From: a virus
Virus record (IMG/VR): IMGVR_UViG_3300050015_000656
Span: 1-64,000 of that record
Direction: 5' to 3' (one strand)
Length of the DNA stretch: 64,000 bases
Shown here one piece after another: positions 1-7,972 of the stretch (positions are counted from its first letter, which is position 1; each line of letters starts with the position of its first letter). The notes beneath the pieces are model-generated. The model did no database searches. It worked only from the letters and a program-made list of their open reading frames with translations, and was not told where the DNA came from. Position numbers and translations under genes: made by a program.

Positions 1-2
1 GG

Positions 3-80
3 AAGCGTAGTGTAAAGCGTAAAAAAGAATTGAAAGAAGAAAAATTGAAGTTACAACAATTAAAAGACGAAATATTATGA
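3..80 (+). CDS. C-terminal end of a lysine/glutamate-rich protein (partial)
   Basis: An open frame enters from the left edge and stops at TGA 78-80, leaving 25 residues very rich in Lys, Glu and Leu, consistent with a charged helix. The stop overlaps the next start in an ATGA arrangement, which suggests translational coupling. Too little is visible to assign a function. Confidence 0.5.
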   Translation, partial: KRSVKRKKELKEEKLKLQQLKDEIL

Positions 81-259
81 CAAAAGAAATTAAAGTAAAC
101 GGGGGATATATTGTTAAATTTATTAAACCCAATAAAAAATATCCCGTATCATATACACTGGCTCAAGACGGGAGAAAGATAATGATGCCAACATGGGTTA
201 AAGGAGTTGATTTAACCGAACCTCAAATTTTTGAATTATTCGAAAAAGAATTATTATAA
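77..259 (+). CDS. Small hypothetical protein, 60 aa
   Basis: A 60-residue basic protein with no motif I recognise. Its ATG overlaps the stop of the preceding partial gene by 4 nt (ATGA), and the next gene follows after 11 nt, so it looks like one cistron in a tight + strand run of small accessory genes. Function unknown. Confidence 0.6.
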   Translation: MTKEIKVNGGYIVKFIKPNKKYPVSYTLAQDGRKIMMPTWVKGVDLTEPQIFELFEKELL

Positions 260-270
260 ATTAGTTAATT

Positions 271-633
271 ATGGAAAGACAAATTAAATTTAGAGCATGG
301 GACGAAGGTAATAAAATCATGCACAACAACTTTCAATTCATTCGTTCAGGAGAAGAAGGTAATGATTGGATAGTATTCACATCCGATAAACAAACTCTTA
401 AAGATAAACAGCATCCATTAGAAAATCCTTATTTTCAACAACAATTGAAAATAATGGAATGGTCTGGAATCGAAAACATCTTCGAAGGAGATATTGTCAC
501 ATTAGGCGAAATTGATGGAGAGGGTGTAGTTAAATACAATGAAGACAGATTTTATGTTGATTATGGAACTACGCATACAAGAGTGAGTAAAAATCATAAA
601 GTATTAGGAAATATTTACGAAAAAACTGAATAA
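271..633 (+). CDS. YopX-family protein
   Basis: 120 aa. The start (IKFRAWDEGNKIM) and the middle (GIENIFEGDIVTLGEIDGEG, then VVKY and LGNIYE) fit the YopX family: an N-terminal FRAWD strand, an (I/Y)EGDIV turn and a closing GNI(Y/H)E strand. YopX proteins are common in Bacteroides and Firmicutes phages and prophages; their molecular role is not established. The TAA is followed at once by the next ATG (635), so it is co-transcribed with the zinc-binding genes downstream. Confidence 0.8.
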   Translation: MERQIKFRAWDEGNKIMHNNFQFIRSGEEGNDWIVFTSDKQTLKDKQHPLENPYFQQQLKIMEWSGIENIFEGDIVTLGEIDGEGVVKYNEDRFYVDYGTTHTRVSKNHKVLGNIYEKTE

Positions 634-634
634 A

Positions 635-856
635 ATGAGTGGAGAAGTAGAATTCGGAAGATGTGATATTTGTAAAGAGGATAAACCTCTTGAAAGGACA
701 TACTATCATTATGACATTAAATGTGAATGTCATTCACCCCGTCATTTTGAATTGGTCAGGCATTGTAAAGATTGTGTTCCAGTAGAACCTCTTGAAACAA
801 CCTTAACTATTAAAATAGAGACATTAAGAATATTATTACACTTGCCGAAACATTAA
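635..856 (+). CDS. Small zinc-binding protein with CxxC pairs
   Basis: 73 aa with CDIC near the N-terminus, a CEC motif and a CKDC motif separated by about 15-25 residues, plus several His, consistent with a small treble-clef or rubredoxin-like zinc site. The central block (YYHYDIKCECHS..HFELVRHCKDC) looks like a phage-borne hypothetical family found in Bacteroidota phages. No enzymatic motif. It is sandwiched between two small genes with 1-4 nt gaps. Confidence 0.65.
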   Translation: MSGEVEFGRCDICKEDKPLERTYYHYDIKCECHSPRHFELVRHCKDCVPVEPLETTLTIKIETLRILLHLPKH

Positions 857-860
857 TAAT

Positions 861-1067
861 ATGAAATCACAATATAAAATAATTAAAAAATTTAAACCCA
901 CAAAAATAAACGGGATTGATTTTTATTCTGATGTACAGGTGTGGAAAATGATTGATATGGCATACGAACAAATTCGAAACAAAGAAGAAATATCAGAACC
1001 AATGGAATCAGGCGCAGAGTTTTATTGCCCTGATTGTGGTAAAAGTGTTTACAGTTGTGGATGTTAA
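861..1067 (+). CDS. Small zinc-ribbon protein
   Basis: 68 aa. The last 15 residues hold CPDCGKSVYSCGC, a compact four-cysteine zinc site; the N-terminal half is basic. No partner or function can be inferred beyond membership of the small-gene run. TnpB begins 9 nt after its stop. Confidence 0.6.
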   Translation: MKSQYKIIKKFKPTKINGIDFYSDVQVWKMIDMAYEQIRNKEEISEPMESGAEFYCPDCGKSVYSCGC

Positions 1068-1076
1068 TTTATAAAT

Positions 1077-2210
1077 ATGAAACTAATCCGTTCAACCAAA
1101 TGTAGTCTGAAATTCGCAACAGCGAAGAAGCAGAATGAACTATCGGTCATCTTGAGTGAATACTCGAAGGTTGTTAATATCTTCATTGACTATTTCTGGT
1201 TGAATGCTGATAAAGCAACTAAAGGTGAACTTCTTAAACCAGTTGTTGATATTCCCGAAACATGGTTATCAGCACGACTGAGAAAAGTAGCAGCCAGAGA
1301 AGCAATCGACATGATTAATGCCAGTAAGCAAAGGTGGAAAGAAAAAGCAGTGAAGCCAGTTCATAAAGGTAACAGAATGTATGTTAGTTGCACCATTGCT
1401 GATTTGGTATCCACAAAGAACAACGGATATAAAACCGAAGACAGTTTGAGGTTTGATGCTTGGTTACACATAGCAAGTGTTGGTAACAAAATGATAATGG
1501 ACTTACCGATTAAATATCACAAACATTTCAACAAATATAATAACATCGGTAAGAGATTGAATTCATATATCATCACCAAGAATTATGTCCAGTTCAGTTT
1601 TGAGATAATCACCGAGACAAAAAAGGAAGGTAAACATTGCATCGGTATCGACACTGGAATAAACGCACTGGCAAGTCTTAACAACGGCAATCAGTATGGT
1701 CTGGACATCAAAGGTTGTATCGAGAGAGTTAAAAGATGTAAGCAGAAGTCCAAAGGTTATTATGTTGCTAAAAGAGCGTTGAAACAAAGAATTGATGAAA
1801 CAGCGAAAGAGATATTAGTAAAAGAAAATCCAGATTTAATTGTTGTTGAACAACTAAAAAAGATGGGATATAAAAGTAAAGCCAAACGCTTGTTGGCTAA
1901 AAATATCAGGCGTTCTATCGGAACTTGGAATTGGAAGTATTGGCTCAAAAGGTTAGAAGCACAATGCGAGATTAACCGTGTTAGTTTTCGCAGTGTAGCA
2001 CCTTATTACACCAGTACAACCTGTCCAGTATGTGGTCATTCTGATAGGGGAAATCGACTCGGTGAAGTGTTCTTGTGTCTATCATGTGGTCACAAAGACA
2101 ATGCAGATATAAATGCGGGTAAGAACATTTTGAATCGGTTTCTCACGGGACAATACGGTGCTCGTTACAAGGAAATAAAGGATGTGCAAGTTTGTGCAGA
2201 TTTATTTTAA
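1077..2210 (+). CDS. tnpB: TnpB-like RNA-guided nuclease, IS200/IS605-type (copy 1)
   Basis: 377 aa. A RuvC-like catalytic triad is complete: D192 in IGIDTG, E258 in VVEQL and D344 in DNADINAG. Between the last two lies a four-cysteine zinc ribbon (CPVCGH then CLSCGH), the standard TnpB/OrfB layout. Characterised TnpB proteins are RNA-guided nucleases that use an omega RNA made from the element's right end. No tnpA transposase is adjacent. No flanking gene is visibly broken, and clear element ends are not seen, so it could be a domesticated or stand-alone tnpB. It differs strongly in sequence from the copy at 27.3 kb. All key residues are present, so activity is plausible. Confidence 0.9.
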   Translation: MKLIRSTKCSLKFATAKKQNELSVILSEYSKVVNIFIDYFWLNADKATKGELLKPVVDIPETWLSARLRKVAAREAIDMINASKQRWKEKAVKPVHKGNRMYVSCTIADLVSTKNNGYKTEDSLRFDAWLHIASVGNKMIMDLPIKYHKHFNKYNNIGKRLNSYIITKNYVQFSFEIITETKKEGKHCIGIDTGINALASLNNGNQYGLDIKGCIERVKRCKQKSKGYYVAKRALKQRIDETAKEILVKENPDLIVVEQLKKMGYKSKAKRLLAKNIRRSIGTWNWKYWLKRLEAQCEINRVSFRSVAPYYTSTTCPVCGHSDRGNRLGEVFLCLSCGHKDNADINAGKNILNRFLTGQYGARYKEIKDVQVCADLF

Positions 2211-2273
2211 CGGTAATGCAGAAGCATTGCTACAAATGCAGAAAATGGGATTAAAAATCGATTTTAATTAAAA

Positions 2274-2318
2274 AATTATAAAATTTTATAATTGTTTACA
2301 GTATTTATTGTAAACAAT
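2274..2318. promoter_or_regulatory. Two abutting palindromes around a phage promoter box
   Basis: A perfect 20-bp palindrome, AATTATAAAATTTTATAATT (2274-2293), runs into a 10-bp inverted repeat, ATTGTTTACA (2291-2300) and TGTAAACAAT (2309-2318). The 8-nt gap of the inverted repeat is GTATTTAT, the core of the recurring promoter-like box of this genome. The arrangement looks like a promoter overlaid by an operator for the gene starting at 2325. Confidence 0.55.
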
Positions 2319-2324
2319 CGTAAA

Positions 2325-2546
2325 ATGGCAAAATATATTAAAGAAACAGCAAGAATTGACGTTAAGTTCATTGACGCAGCGACAGAAGAAACTATCCTTG
2401 AAGTACCAGACAGAAACTGGATGAATGTGGGTGAGATATTGAGTGCTCGTCACGGAGATATGATACTTCAAGCAAAACTTAAAGGTAAACGATTACCAAA
2501 AAAAGTATTGATTTTGGTACTATCTGAATTGGTTCTGGAAGAATAA
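2325..2546 (+). CDS. Hypothetical protein, 73 aa
   Basis: I choose ATG 2325 over an upstream in-frame ATG at 2292 because the upstream start lies inside the palindromic promoter region, while 2325 sits 15 nt after the GTATTTATT box. The product begins MAKYIKETARIDVKF and ends in a hydrophobic/acidic helix. No known motif is recognised. It is a single-gene unit followed directly by a strong terminator hairpin. Confidence 0.6.
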   Translation: MAKYIKETARIDVKFIDAATEETILEVPDRNWMNVGEILSARHGDMILQAKLKGKRLPKKVLILVLSELVLEE

Positions 2547-2565
2547 CGTGTTTTTTAAGTGTTTT

Positions 2566-2600
2566 AAATGCGCATAGAAGTGATTTTATGCGCATTTTTT
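2566..2600 (+). terminator. Rho-independent terminator
   Basis: 11-bp perfect stem AAATGCGCATA / TATGCGCATTT with a 10-nt loop, followed by a T-run. It lies 20 nt after the stop at 2546. Confidence 0.85.
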
Positions 2601-2654
2601 GTAACATTTTTCATCGGTTTACGTATAATCAGTCATAACTTTAAAATTAATACG

Positions 2655-3638
2655 ATGAAAAAGATTTTAACAATTATGATTTTTTCGATGCTTTCAGTAC
2701 TTGCATCAGCACAAATAAAATTGTGGTTCAATAAGATAAGCGAGACTGAAATCAATCCCGACTACAATGGTGGTATTAACACTATGGAAGGTTATGTAAG
2801 ACCATTCATTGATACTTGTGGTATTACCGAATACAATAAAGTTATCGGATTACTTGGTTCTGGCGAAATCGATAAATATATGCAATATCTTAATGATTTG
2901 GGTGAAAGACGATTTGTCAGAGAAGCCAATGAAATTAAAAGTATGTTATGGAACATAAATAAAAGCAAACTGTACTTTATCAGCAACGATAAACTGTATG
3001 TTGTTACATATGACGTTACCGACCACAAGAGTTTATACTTGTTTCGCAGGGATGACGATGGTTGGAAGCCAGCTTCGGATTTAATCGCTGTAGATGATTA
3101 TCAGTTTAAAGAATATATGAAAAGGTTCGAATCTCGTACAACTCGTTGGAATGCTACAGATACTCTATATACTCTTGAAAACCAATTCTATGGTGAAGTC
3201 CGTAAGATTTCCAATGGTTCGGTATTCGTTACGTTCAGTACTGAGATATGGTATCCGAAAGAAAGCAATACATATAACAGCATCGCAATATTTGTTCCCG
3301 ATACAATCACCAAGGAAACTTATCACGTGTCGTTATTTGAACCTGAAAATAAGGCAGGTAAGGCAGTGAAAAACGTTACTTCATACTATTGTACTTGGTC
3401 GAAAGACTTCAAACCAATATGGCACAAAACAATTGGTACTGTTAAATATCCGATATTGTATGGAACACGTAATACTGATTATATGGAGTTTACCGATGGT
3501 AATACATTTAAGATTACATATTGGGATGGTAGTAGGGAAAATCCACGTATGACAGGAACAATAAATTTCAAAATTGTGGATTACAGTGCTTTTATTGATG
3601 CGGTAGGTACTACAATTGTTTTAAACAAACTGAAATGA
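2655..3638 (+). CDS. Secreted protein of unknown function with signal peptide
   Basis: 327 aa from ATG 2655. I prefer this to an upstream in-frame ATG at 2568, which lies within the terminator hairpin. The new N-terminus is a clean signal peptide: MKK, a hydrophobic core of about 14 residues, then SVLASAQ, a cleavage site typical of Bacteroidota secreted proteins. The rest is a mixed beta-rich chain with many Tyr and Trp and no recognised catalytic motif. A phage gene for an exported soluble protein may act on the host envelope or be a moron gene; this is inference. Confidence 0.65.
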   Translation: MKKILTIMIFSMLSVLASAQIKLWFNKISETEINPDYNGGINTMEGYVRPFIDTCGITEYNKVIGLLGSGEIDKYMQYLNDLGERRFVREANEIKSMLWNINKSKLYFISNDKLYVVTYDVTDHKSLYLFRRDDDGWKPASDLIAVDDYQFKEYMKRFESRTTRWNATDTLYTLENQFYGEVRKISNGSVFVTFSTEIWYPKESNTYNSIAIFVPDTITKETYHVSLFEPENKAGKAVKNVTSYYCTWSKDFKPIWHKTIGTVKYPILYGTRNTDYMEFTDGNTFKITYWDGSRENPRMTGTINFKIVDYSAFIDAVGTTIVLNKLK

Positions 3639-4075
3639 TGAAAGCCGTACCGTTCATATACACTATGGGTACTGAGAAGTTTCATCAGTTTCTCTCTGTA
3701 GAGTTTAAAGTAGATATGTTGTACCCTGTGTTTGGTGAGAAGTCTTGTGATAGACTCTTCGATGGTTGGCGTGGAAAGGATATGGGTAGCTACTATAAAT
3801 TCACAAACGAACAGGAGATTGTTCTGGAGTTTTACCCCAATCACTATGACATTTGTAAGAAAGACGGTAGAACTGTTATTAAACATAAACTGACGTTTTT
3901 ACCAAAAAACATCAACGATTTTATAAATGACATGCATCGATATGGGGTAGAACTTCAATGGAGCCAGTGGGTGGATGAACACTTTGAACCCAAGGATTTC
4001 CTGCATAAAGACGACATAAAACCGTACTATGTTGACCTCTTGCATAAACTTGATAAAGACTTTGAATTACAATAA
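3635..4075 (+). CDS. Hypothetical protein, 146 aa
   Basis: The start overlaps the preceding stop by 4 nt (ATGA), so it is probably translated by coupling to the secreted protein. The product is soluble, rich in aromatic residues and Asp/Lys, and begins MMKAVPFIYTMGTEKFHQF. No family recognised. Confidence 0.6.
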   Translation: MMKAVPFIYTMGTEKFHQFLSVEFKVDMLYPVFGEKSCDRLFDGWRGKDMGSYYKFTNEQEIVLEFYPNHYDICKKDGRTVIKHKLTFLPKNINDFINDMHRYGVELQWSQWVDEHFEPKDFLHKDDIKPYYVDLLHKLDKDFELQ

Positions 4076-4079
4076 CACT

Positions 4080-4109
4080 TGATTTTTAAATAAATTATAC
4101 TTAGATTTG
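4080..4109 (+). promoter_or_regulatory. Host-type promoter (TTG-N20-TAGATTTG)
   Basis: TTG at 4080-4082, 20 nt, then TAGATTTG at 4102-4109 match the Bacteroidota housekeeping -33/-7 consensus (TTTG, TAnnTTTG). The ATG of the next gene is 8 nt downstream. Confidence 0.6.
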
Positions 4110-4117
4110 CATCTACT

Positions 4118-4891
4118 ATGGACAGAAAAAGTTGGGAAATATGGGATGTCTTGAATAACATTACATTTAAGACACAGGGATACAGGAAGAACTTTGACCT
4201 CATTACTGAGAACGAAAACATCATCAGTGAATACGTTGGGAATATTCTCATGGCAAGATTAAGTGAAAATAAACCCGCATTGATTATTGGCGAATACACA
4301 TTTTCAGTTTGGGACATATCCATGTCGAAGATACTGAAAATTGACTTGAATAAGCTACTTGATGCACACCACATGGTCAATGCATACGTAGAGTTGATTA
4401 AGATGATAAGAGCAAAGGAAATCAACATTAACGAGTATGATAAGATTGTTCTTATACACAGTTTAGTTGTTCATCCGGAGTTCAGGAAAATGGGAATAAC
4501 CGAAGAGTTCATTGAAATGATTTACCGGGATTATCACTTCGATAAAACGGCAATCATCGCAATAGTTCAACCATTCCAAAACAACGTTAACGATTTAGAC
4601 TATTACATGATGCAGAAGACAGTATTGGTCCGCAACGATTATGGTGCACCAAATAGGTCTAACGTATTGCAAGCTGCAGAGTATTATTCTCTACAGAAGT
4701 TCATCGACAAAACCGATACTGAAATGAACGAATACAAGCTATTTGCAGTGGCAAATAGATGTGGATTCAACAGGATTAATAGTTCACATTTGTTTTTACT
4801 CACCCCGGACACAATACTTGAGAGAATTAAGAAGAAAAAGGAAATAAATAAACATATAGACGAATCATGGGAAAAGGAAGAAATAAAATAA
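4118..4891 (+). CDS. GNAT-like acetyltransferase
   Basis: 257 aa. The block VLIHSLVVHPEFRKMGITEEFIEMIYRDY resembles GNAT motif A: a beta-strand, (V/I)HPEFR in place of V.P..RG.G, then a helix. The usual R/Q-x-x-G-x-G/A acetyl-CoA loop is present only as RKMGIT, one glycine short, so activity is uncertain. The N-terminal 60 residues and the Lys-rich tail (ERIKKKKEINK) match nothing I know. It is preceded by a host-type promoter and its end overlaps the next gene by 25 nt. Confidence 0.55.
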   Translation: MDRKSWEIWDVLNNITFKTQGYRKNFDLITENENIISEYVGNILMARLSENKPALIIGEYTFSVWDISMSKILKIDLNKLLDAHHMVNAYVELIKMIRAKEININEYDKIVLIHSLVVHPEFRKMGITEEFIEMIYRDYHFDKTAIIAIVQPFQNNVNDLDYYMMQKTVLVRNDYGAPNRSNVLQAAEYYSLQKFIDKTDTEMNEYKLFAVANRCGFNRINSSHLFLLTPDTILERIKKKKEINKHIDESWEKEEIK

Positions 4892-5115
4892 AAGATTTGG
4901 ATAGATTTCACTATCACGAAGCACTCGATAGAGCATATATCATTGGTAATATGATAAATGAGCATCTAACAGAGCATCCTGTCATCATGAAACACAAGAA
5001 ATTACGAAAATTAATTAAGGTGGCTGAACAAAATGTAATGGATGTTTATCAGATGATTGGTGGTTTGGATATGAAATTATTTCCAAACGACTCGGAACAA
5101 CGTGGTAAGCAATAA
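4867..5115 (+). CDS. Small helical hypothetical protein, 82 aa
   Basis: 82 aa, predominantly helical by eye and rich in Lys, His and Met. The start lies inside the 3' end of the acetyltransferase-like gene in another frame (25-nt overlap), a normal phage operon arrangement. No family recognised. Confidence 0.55.
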   Translation: MGKGRNKIKDLDRFHYHEALDRAYIIGNMINEHLTEHPVIMKHKKLRKLIKVAEQNVMDVYQMIGGLDMKLFPNDSEQRGKQ

Positions 5116-5138
5116 GTTGTAGTTTACTTGGTGGCGAA

Positions 5139-5147
5139 GTATTTATA
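5139..5147 (+). promoter_or_regulatory. Phage box GTATTTATA
   Basis: One of the few + strand copies of the recurring box. It is 11 nt before ATG 5159 of a doubtful 61-codon frame and about 220 nt before the lytic transglycosylase gene. Confidence 0.5.
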
Positions 5148-5371
5148 TGAGATAAATAATGGACAGTAATTTAAAAATATCAACGGTTTCTCGACAAAAA
5201 ATCCCTTCAAGAAAGGTAGATATTGTTCAAAATTTGGCTTTGCAAGACTTCGCAACACCCAGGAAAACTCACATTTCTGGGCATTTTCATTTAATAACCC
5301 CAATAAATATTGAAAATCAGGCTCCTAAGTCACTGATTTTCTGATTAATAACTTTACTAAATTTTACGACT
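5148..5371 (+). other. Leader or small-RNA-like segment before the transglycosylase gene
   Basis: This stretch follows a phage promoter box. It contains a 61-codon frame (5159-5344) with no protein-like composition, so I do not call it as a gene. An 8-bp inverted repeat, AAAATCAG ... CTGATTTT, lies near 5310-5342, and there are further short stems. It may be a long 5' leader or a structured small RNA; no known RNA family is recognised. Confidence 0.3.
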
Positions 5372-6052
5372 ATGAAGAAATTATTGTTATTTTTGTTTTT
5401 AATGTTTTCGTCCTTTGGATTTACAAGTCTTCCTGTTACCAATGCAGAAAATGGCGACAAGGACGAAATGAGCGAATATTTAACGAAACAAATTGAGGAT
5501 TTAAAAACTCAAATGTATTTACAAAGTTTAATACAATACATTGAACTTGAATCAGAGGTAATAATTCCAAAATATCTTGACACTAAGTATGTGGAATTTA
5601 TTTATAACACTGCAAATCAGAATGGTGTGCCAGTTAGGACTGCATTCAGATTAGTTTTTAAGGAATCGTCTTTTAGAGATACCGTTACTTCACCAATGGG
5701 TGCAGGTGGTCTTATGCAACTAATGCCGGACACTCGCAAATTATATAGAGAGATTCTTCGTACAGATACTCTTAAATTTGATAAAAATCAAGAGGATATT
5801 TATATAGGTATATATATGGTAAAAGACTTATATAATTATTGGGTTGGCAGAGGTAATTCTGTTGGCTATTCTTGGAAGTTGTCATTAGCTTCATATAATG
5901 CAGGTAAGGGCACTGTAATCTACTATAAAGGAATTCCACCAATAGGTGAGACCACTGATTTCATTGCATTTATACTCAAGGCACATTCGAATCCAAGTTT
6001 CTATGCAAGCTATTTGAAAAAATACGGTAACGACATAAAAAATCACGCATGA
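5372..6052 (+). CDS. Exported SLT-family lytic transglycosylase
   Basis: 226 aa. An N-terminal signal peptide (MKKLLLFLFLMFSSFGF) is followed by a linker and an SLT/goose-lysozyme-like domain. The catalytic Glu is E98 in KESSF, followed by GAGGLMQLMP and ASYNAGKGTV, the three signature blocks of the family. The enzyme cleaves the MurNAc-GlcNAc bond of peptidoglycan. Because it carries its own signal peptide it may act in the periplasm at lysis, rather than on the virion. It is coupled to the next gene by an ATGA overlap. Confidence 0.88.
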   Translation: MKKLLLFLFLMFSSFGFTSLPVTNAENGDKDEMSEYLTKQIEDLKTQMYLQSLIQYIELESEVIIPKYLDTKYVEFIYNTANQNGVPVRTAFRLVFKESSFRDTVTSPMGAGGLMQLMPDTRKLYREILRTDTLKFDKNQEDIYIGIYMVKDLYNYWVGRGNSVGYSWKLSLASYNAGKGTVIYYKGIPPIGETTDFIAFILKAHSNPSFYASYLKKYGNDIKNHA

Positions 6053-6363
6053 TAACACACATTAAAGAAGTTCACACAGAGCAGTACTCTAATGGCAGTA
6101 GAACATTGGGAGTACTACTCAATTACGAAGTCACTAATAGTAATGAACATAATGACTTTAAAGAAAGTTTTGTATATATGTTCAGAGAAACAGAAGACGG
6201 TGGTATGTATGTCTTTTTTAACACAATGTTCGATATGTGGAGTTTTATGCTTTACAGTGAAGACAAGATGAAAAGAGCATACATGTCAGAAGCCGACTAT
6301 GATAAACTTTTCGATGCTCCGCACATAGACGGTAAGTTTACGAATAAATTAGTTTGGGTTTAA
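6049..6363 (+). CDS. Hypothetical protein, 104 aa
   Basis: Overlaps the lytic transglycosylase by 4 nt (ATGA). The product is soluble, acidic and rich in Met, Phe and Tyr, with a DMWSFMLYSEDKMKRAYM stretch that looks helical. Its position suggests a role with the lytic enzyme, but nothing in the sequence proves it. The + strand run ends here at a strong terminator. Confidence 0.6.
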   Translation: MITHIKEVHTEQYSNGSRTLGVLLNYEVTNSNEHNDFKESFVYMFRETEDGGMYVFFNTMFDMWSFMLYSEDKMKRAYMSEADYDKLFDAPHIDGKFTNKLVWV

Positions 6364-6366
6364 CAT

Positions 6367-6403
6367 AAAAACCCCGTCAAATTAGTGTTTTGACGGGGTT
6401 TTT
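6367..6403. terminator. Bidirectional terminator
   Basis: 15-bp perfect stem AAAAACCCCGTCAAA / TTTGACGGGGTTTTT with a 7-nt loop between two convergent genes. U-runs are available on both strands. Confidence 0.92.
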
Positions 6404-6439
6404 AGCTTATATCTGTGCAATTGCATATGTGTAGACCTT

Positions 6440-7375
6440 TTACCAATTGGTTGGCTCAAAAACTATCCTACGGTCTTCATCAAAAGCGGTTTCATATCCT
6501 TCGGTCCACCAAGCAGTCATTTCTTCCTTATTAAACACCATACAATTTGCACTTAGTTTTCTTGGTAGCCAATAAACAGTTACTTTAGTGCCTTCGTCAT
6601 TTAGTCTTTGTATCTTCTGTAGAAAGTATTCAAATTCAATGTCATATCGCATTGCATTAACGCTTGTAGTAAAATTTTCCAATATGTTGCGTATTTCATA
6701 ACCCTCATATTTTTCTACAGTATTTGTACGGTGTAATATAACATCAATTTCCTTGTATCCTTTACCCATAATTTGGTCCAAACCAACTAAGTCGGTTAAA
6801 CCACCATCAGACCATAAACCAACATGAAATTTCCCCGAACAGTCTTTCCAAGATTTTTGTACAAGTGTTGTGAAGAATGGAAAGTTAGCTGAACACCACA
6901 TCCAGTCTTTAAAATCCTCATAATTTTCTGTTTGTGAACTGAAGTAATGAATCTTCGATGGTTGTTGTGCGTAGTTCTGTGTTCCTACAAGAATTTCTTT
7001 GTTTTGTTGTTTTAGTAAATCAAAAAATTCCTGGGGAAAAAATTTGTCTATTGTTTTTCTCATGGAATTAGATGTACATATGGTTTTCTCACCCATTATG
7101 AACGAAATTAGTATTGGTAACTTCCTTAATTTACCCTCTCGTGATAATGGCGCAGGCTTATACCAATAATTATCAAACACACTGTTATTAGTCACTGTTG
7201 TATAACCTTCTTTGAGTAAATCCCATTCTTTTAAAATTGTCAATGGTGCTAAGAGACTGCCAGTTGAGACACCCACAATAGTATCGTAATCGCCATTAAT
7301 TCTTGCAAGCGTACCACCACCGTAAGCACCCCATGAACCGCCACCCGAAATAACTGCAGCTTTTTTGTTATTCAT
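6440..7375 (-). CDS. Patatin-like phospholipase
   Basis: 311 aa. The N-terminus holds the oxyanion-hole loop SGGGSWGAYGGG followed by the nucleophile elbow G35-V-S37-T-G39. A DGG motif (LWSDGGLTDLVG, about residue 190) supplies the Asp of the Ser-Asp dyad. The layout and length are those of bacterial patatin lipases, which release fatty acids from phospholipids. No signal peptide is seen, so it would act in the cytoplasm or on the inner membrane, perhaps in lysis. A GTATTTATA box lies 13 nt before the ATG. It is the last gene of the long - strand block. Confidence 0.88.
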   Translation of the reverse strand: MNNKKAAVISGGGSWGAYGGGTLARINGDYDTIVGVSTGSLLAPLTILKEWDLLKEGYTTVTNNSVFDNYWYKPAPLSREGKLRKLPILISFIMGEKTICTSNSMRKTIDKFFPQEFFDLLKQQNKEILVGTQNYAQQPSKIHYFSSQTENYEDFKDWMWCSANFPFFTTLVQKSWKDCSGKFHVGLWSDGGLTDLVGLDQIMGKGYKEIDVILHRTNTVEKYEGYEIRNILENFTTSVNAMRYDIEFEYFLQKIQRLNDEGTKVTVYWLPRKLSANCMVFNKEEMTAWWTEGYETAFDEDRRIVFEPTNW

Positions 7376-7388
7376 GAGTTTAGTTTTT

Positions 7389-7397
7389 TATAAATAC
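7389..7397 (-). promoter_or_regulatory. Phage box GTATTTATA
   Basis: Reads GTATTTATA on the - strand, 13 nt upstream of ATG 7375 (patatin gene). Confidence 0.55.
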
Positions 7398-7400
7398 AAA

Positions 7401-7961
7401 TTATTGTTTGATTTTTTGCCAGATGCGCAAATGTCTTGTTTCATCCGCAAATATCTTTAAAAATCTATCATCCTTTTCACTTTCAAATTTCCAACCACAT
7501 ACAATTACATATGCATCAAGTTTCATATTGTCTTCAACTTTTGTTTTTAACACTTTCTGAAGTTCTTCCCGGCAAAATGGCGCATAATAATAAATTATGT
7601 CATAATCATAGTAATTATTAAAATCCCGAATATCTACATTATAAAAATTAAGTGTTGAATATATTTGTTTTGCAATACCGTACAGGACTGGATTTAATTC
7701 AATACCTTCTGCAACAAGTCCCATTTGTTCTGCAACACCACACACATTACCAACACCACAACCAATATCTAAGAATTTTTTACCAATAAAATTTTCTTTT
7801 TTTATACGTTCACAAATTATACCAAGTGTATGAGTAATATACTCAATTGGTGTGGGACAATAATCACAACCAACGTCTTTAAGGCATGCATCAAAAGCAT
7901 CAGACGAAATTCTTGTAAAATATTCGTTTATTTTATTCAATATGTAATCGTTCATATCCAT
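7401..7961 (-). CDS. SAM-dependent methyltransferase
   Basis: 186 aa class I methyltransferase. Motif I is FLDIGCGVGNVCG (about residues 63-75), followed by an acidic strand end (VAEGIELNP) and NVDIRDFNNYYDYDIIYYYAPF as the post-II and motif IV region. The substrate is not evident. It sits just after two virion genes and before the patatin gene, so virion or metabolite modification are both possible. Confidence 0.8.
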   Translation of the reverse strand: MDMNDYILNKINEYFTRISSDAFDACLKDVGCDYCPTPIEYITHTLGIICERIKKENFIGKKFLDIGCGVGNVCGVAEQMGLVAEGIELNPVLYGIAKQIYSTLNFYNVDIRDFNNYYDYDIIYYYAPFCREELQKVLKTKVEDNMKLDAYVIVCGWKFESEKDDRFLKIFADETRHLRIWQKIKQ

Positions 7962-7972
7962 TTTATTATATT

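Noticed and set aside
5159-5344. 61-codon open frame after a phage box
   Set aside because: Composition does not look protein-like and the stretch fits a leader or RNA better.
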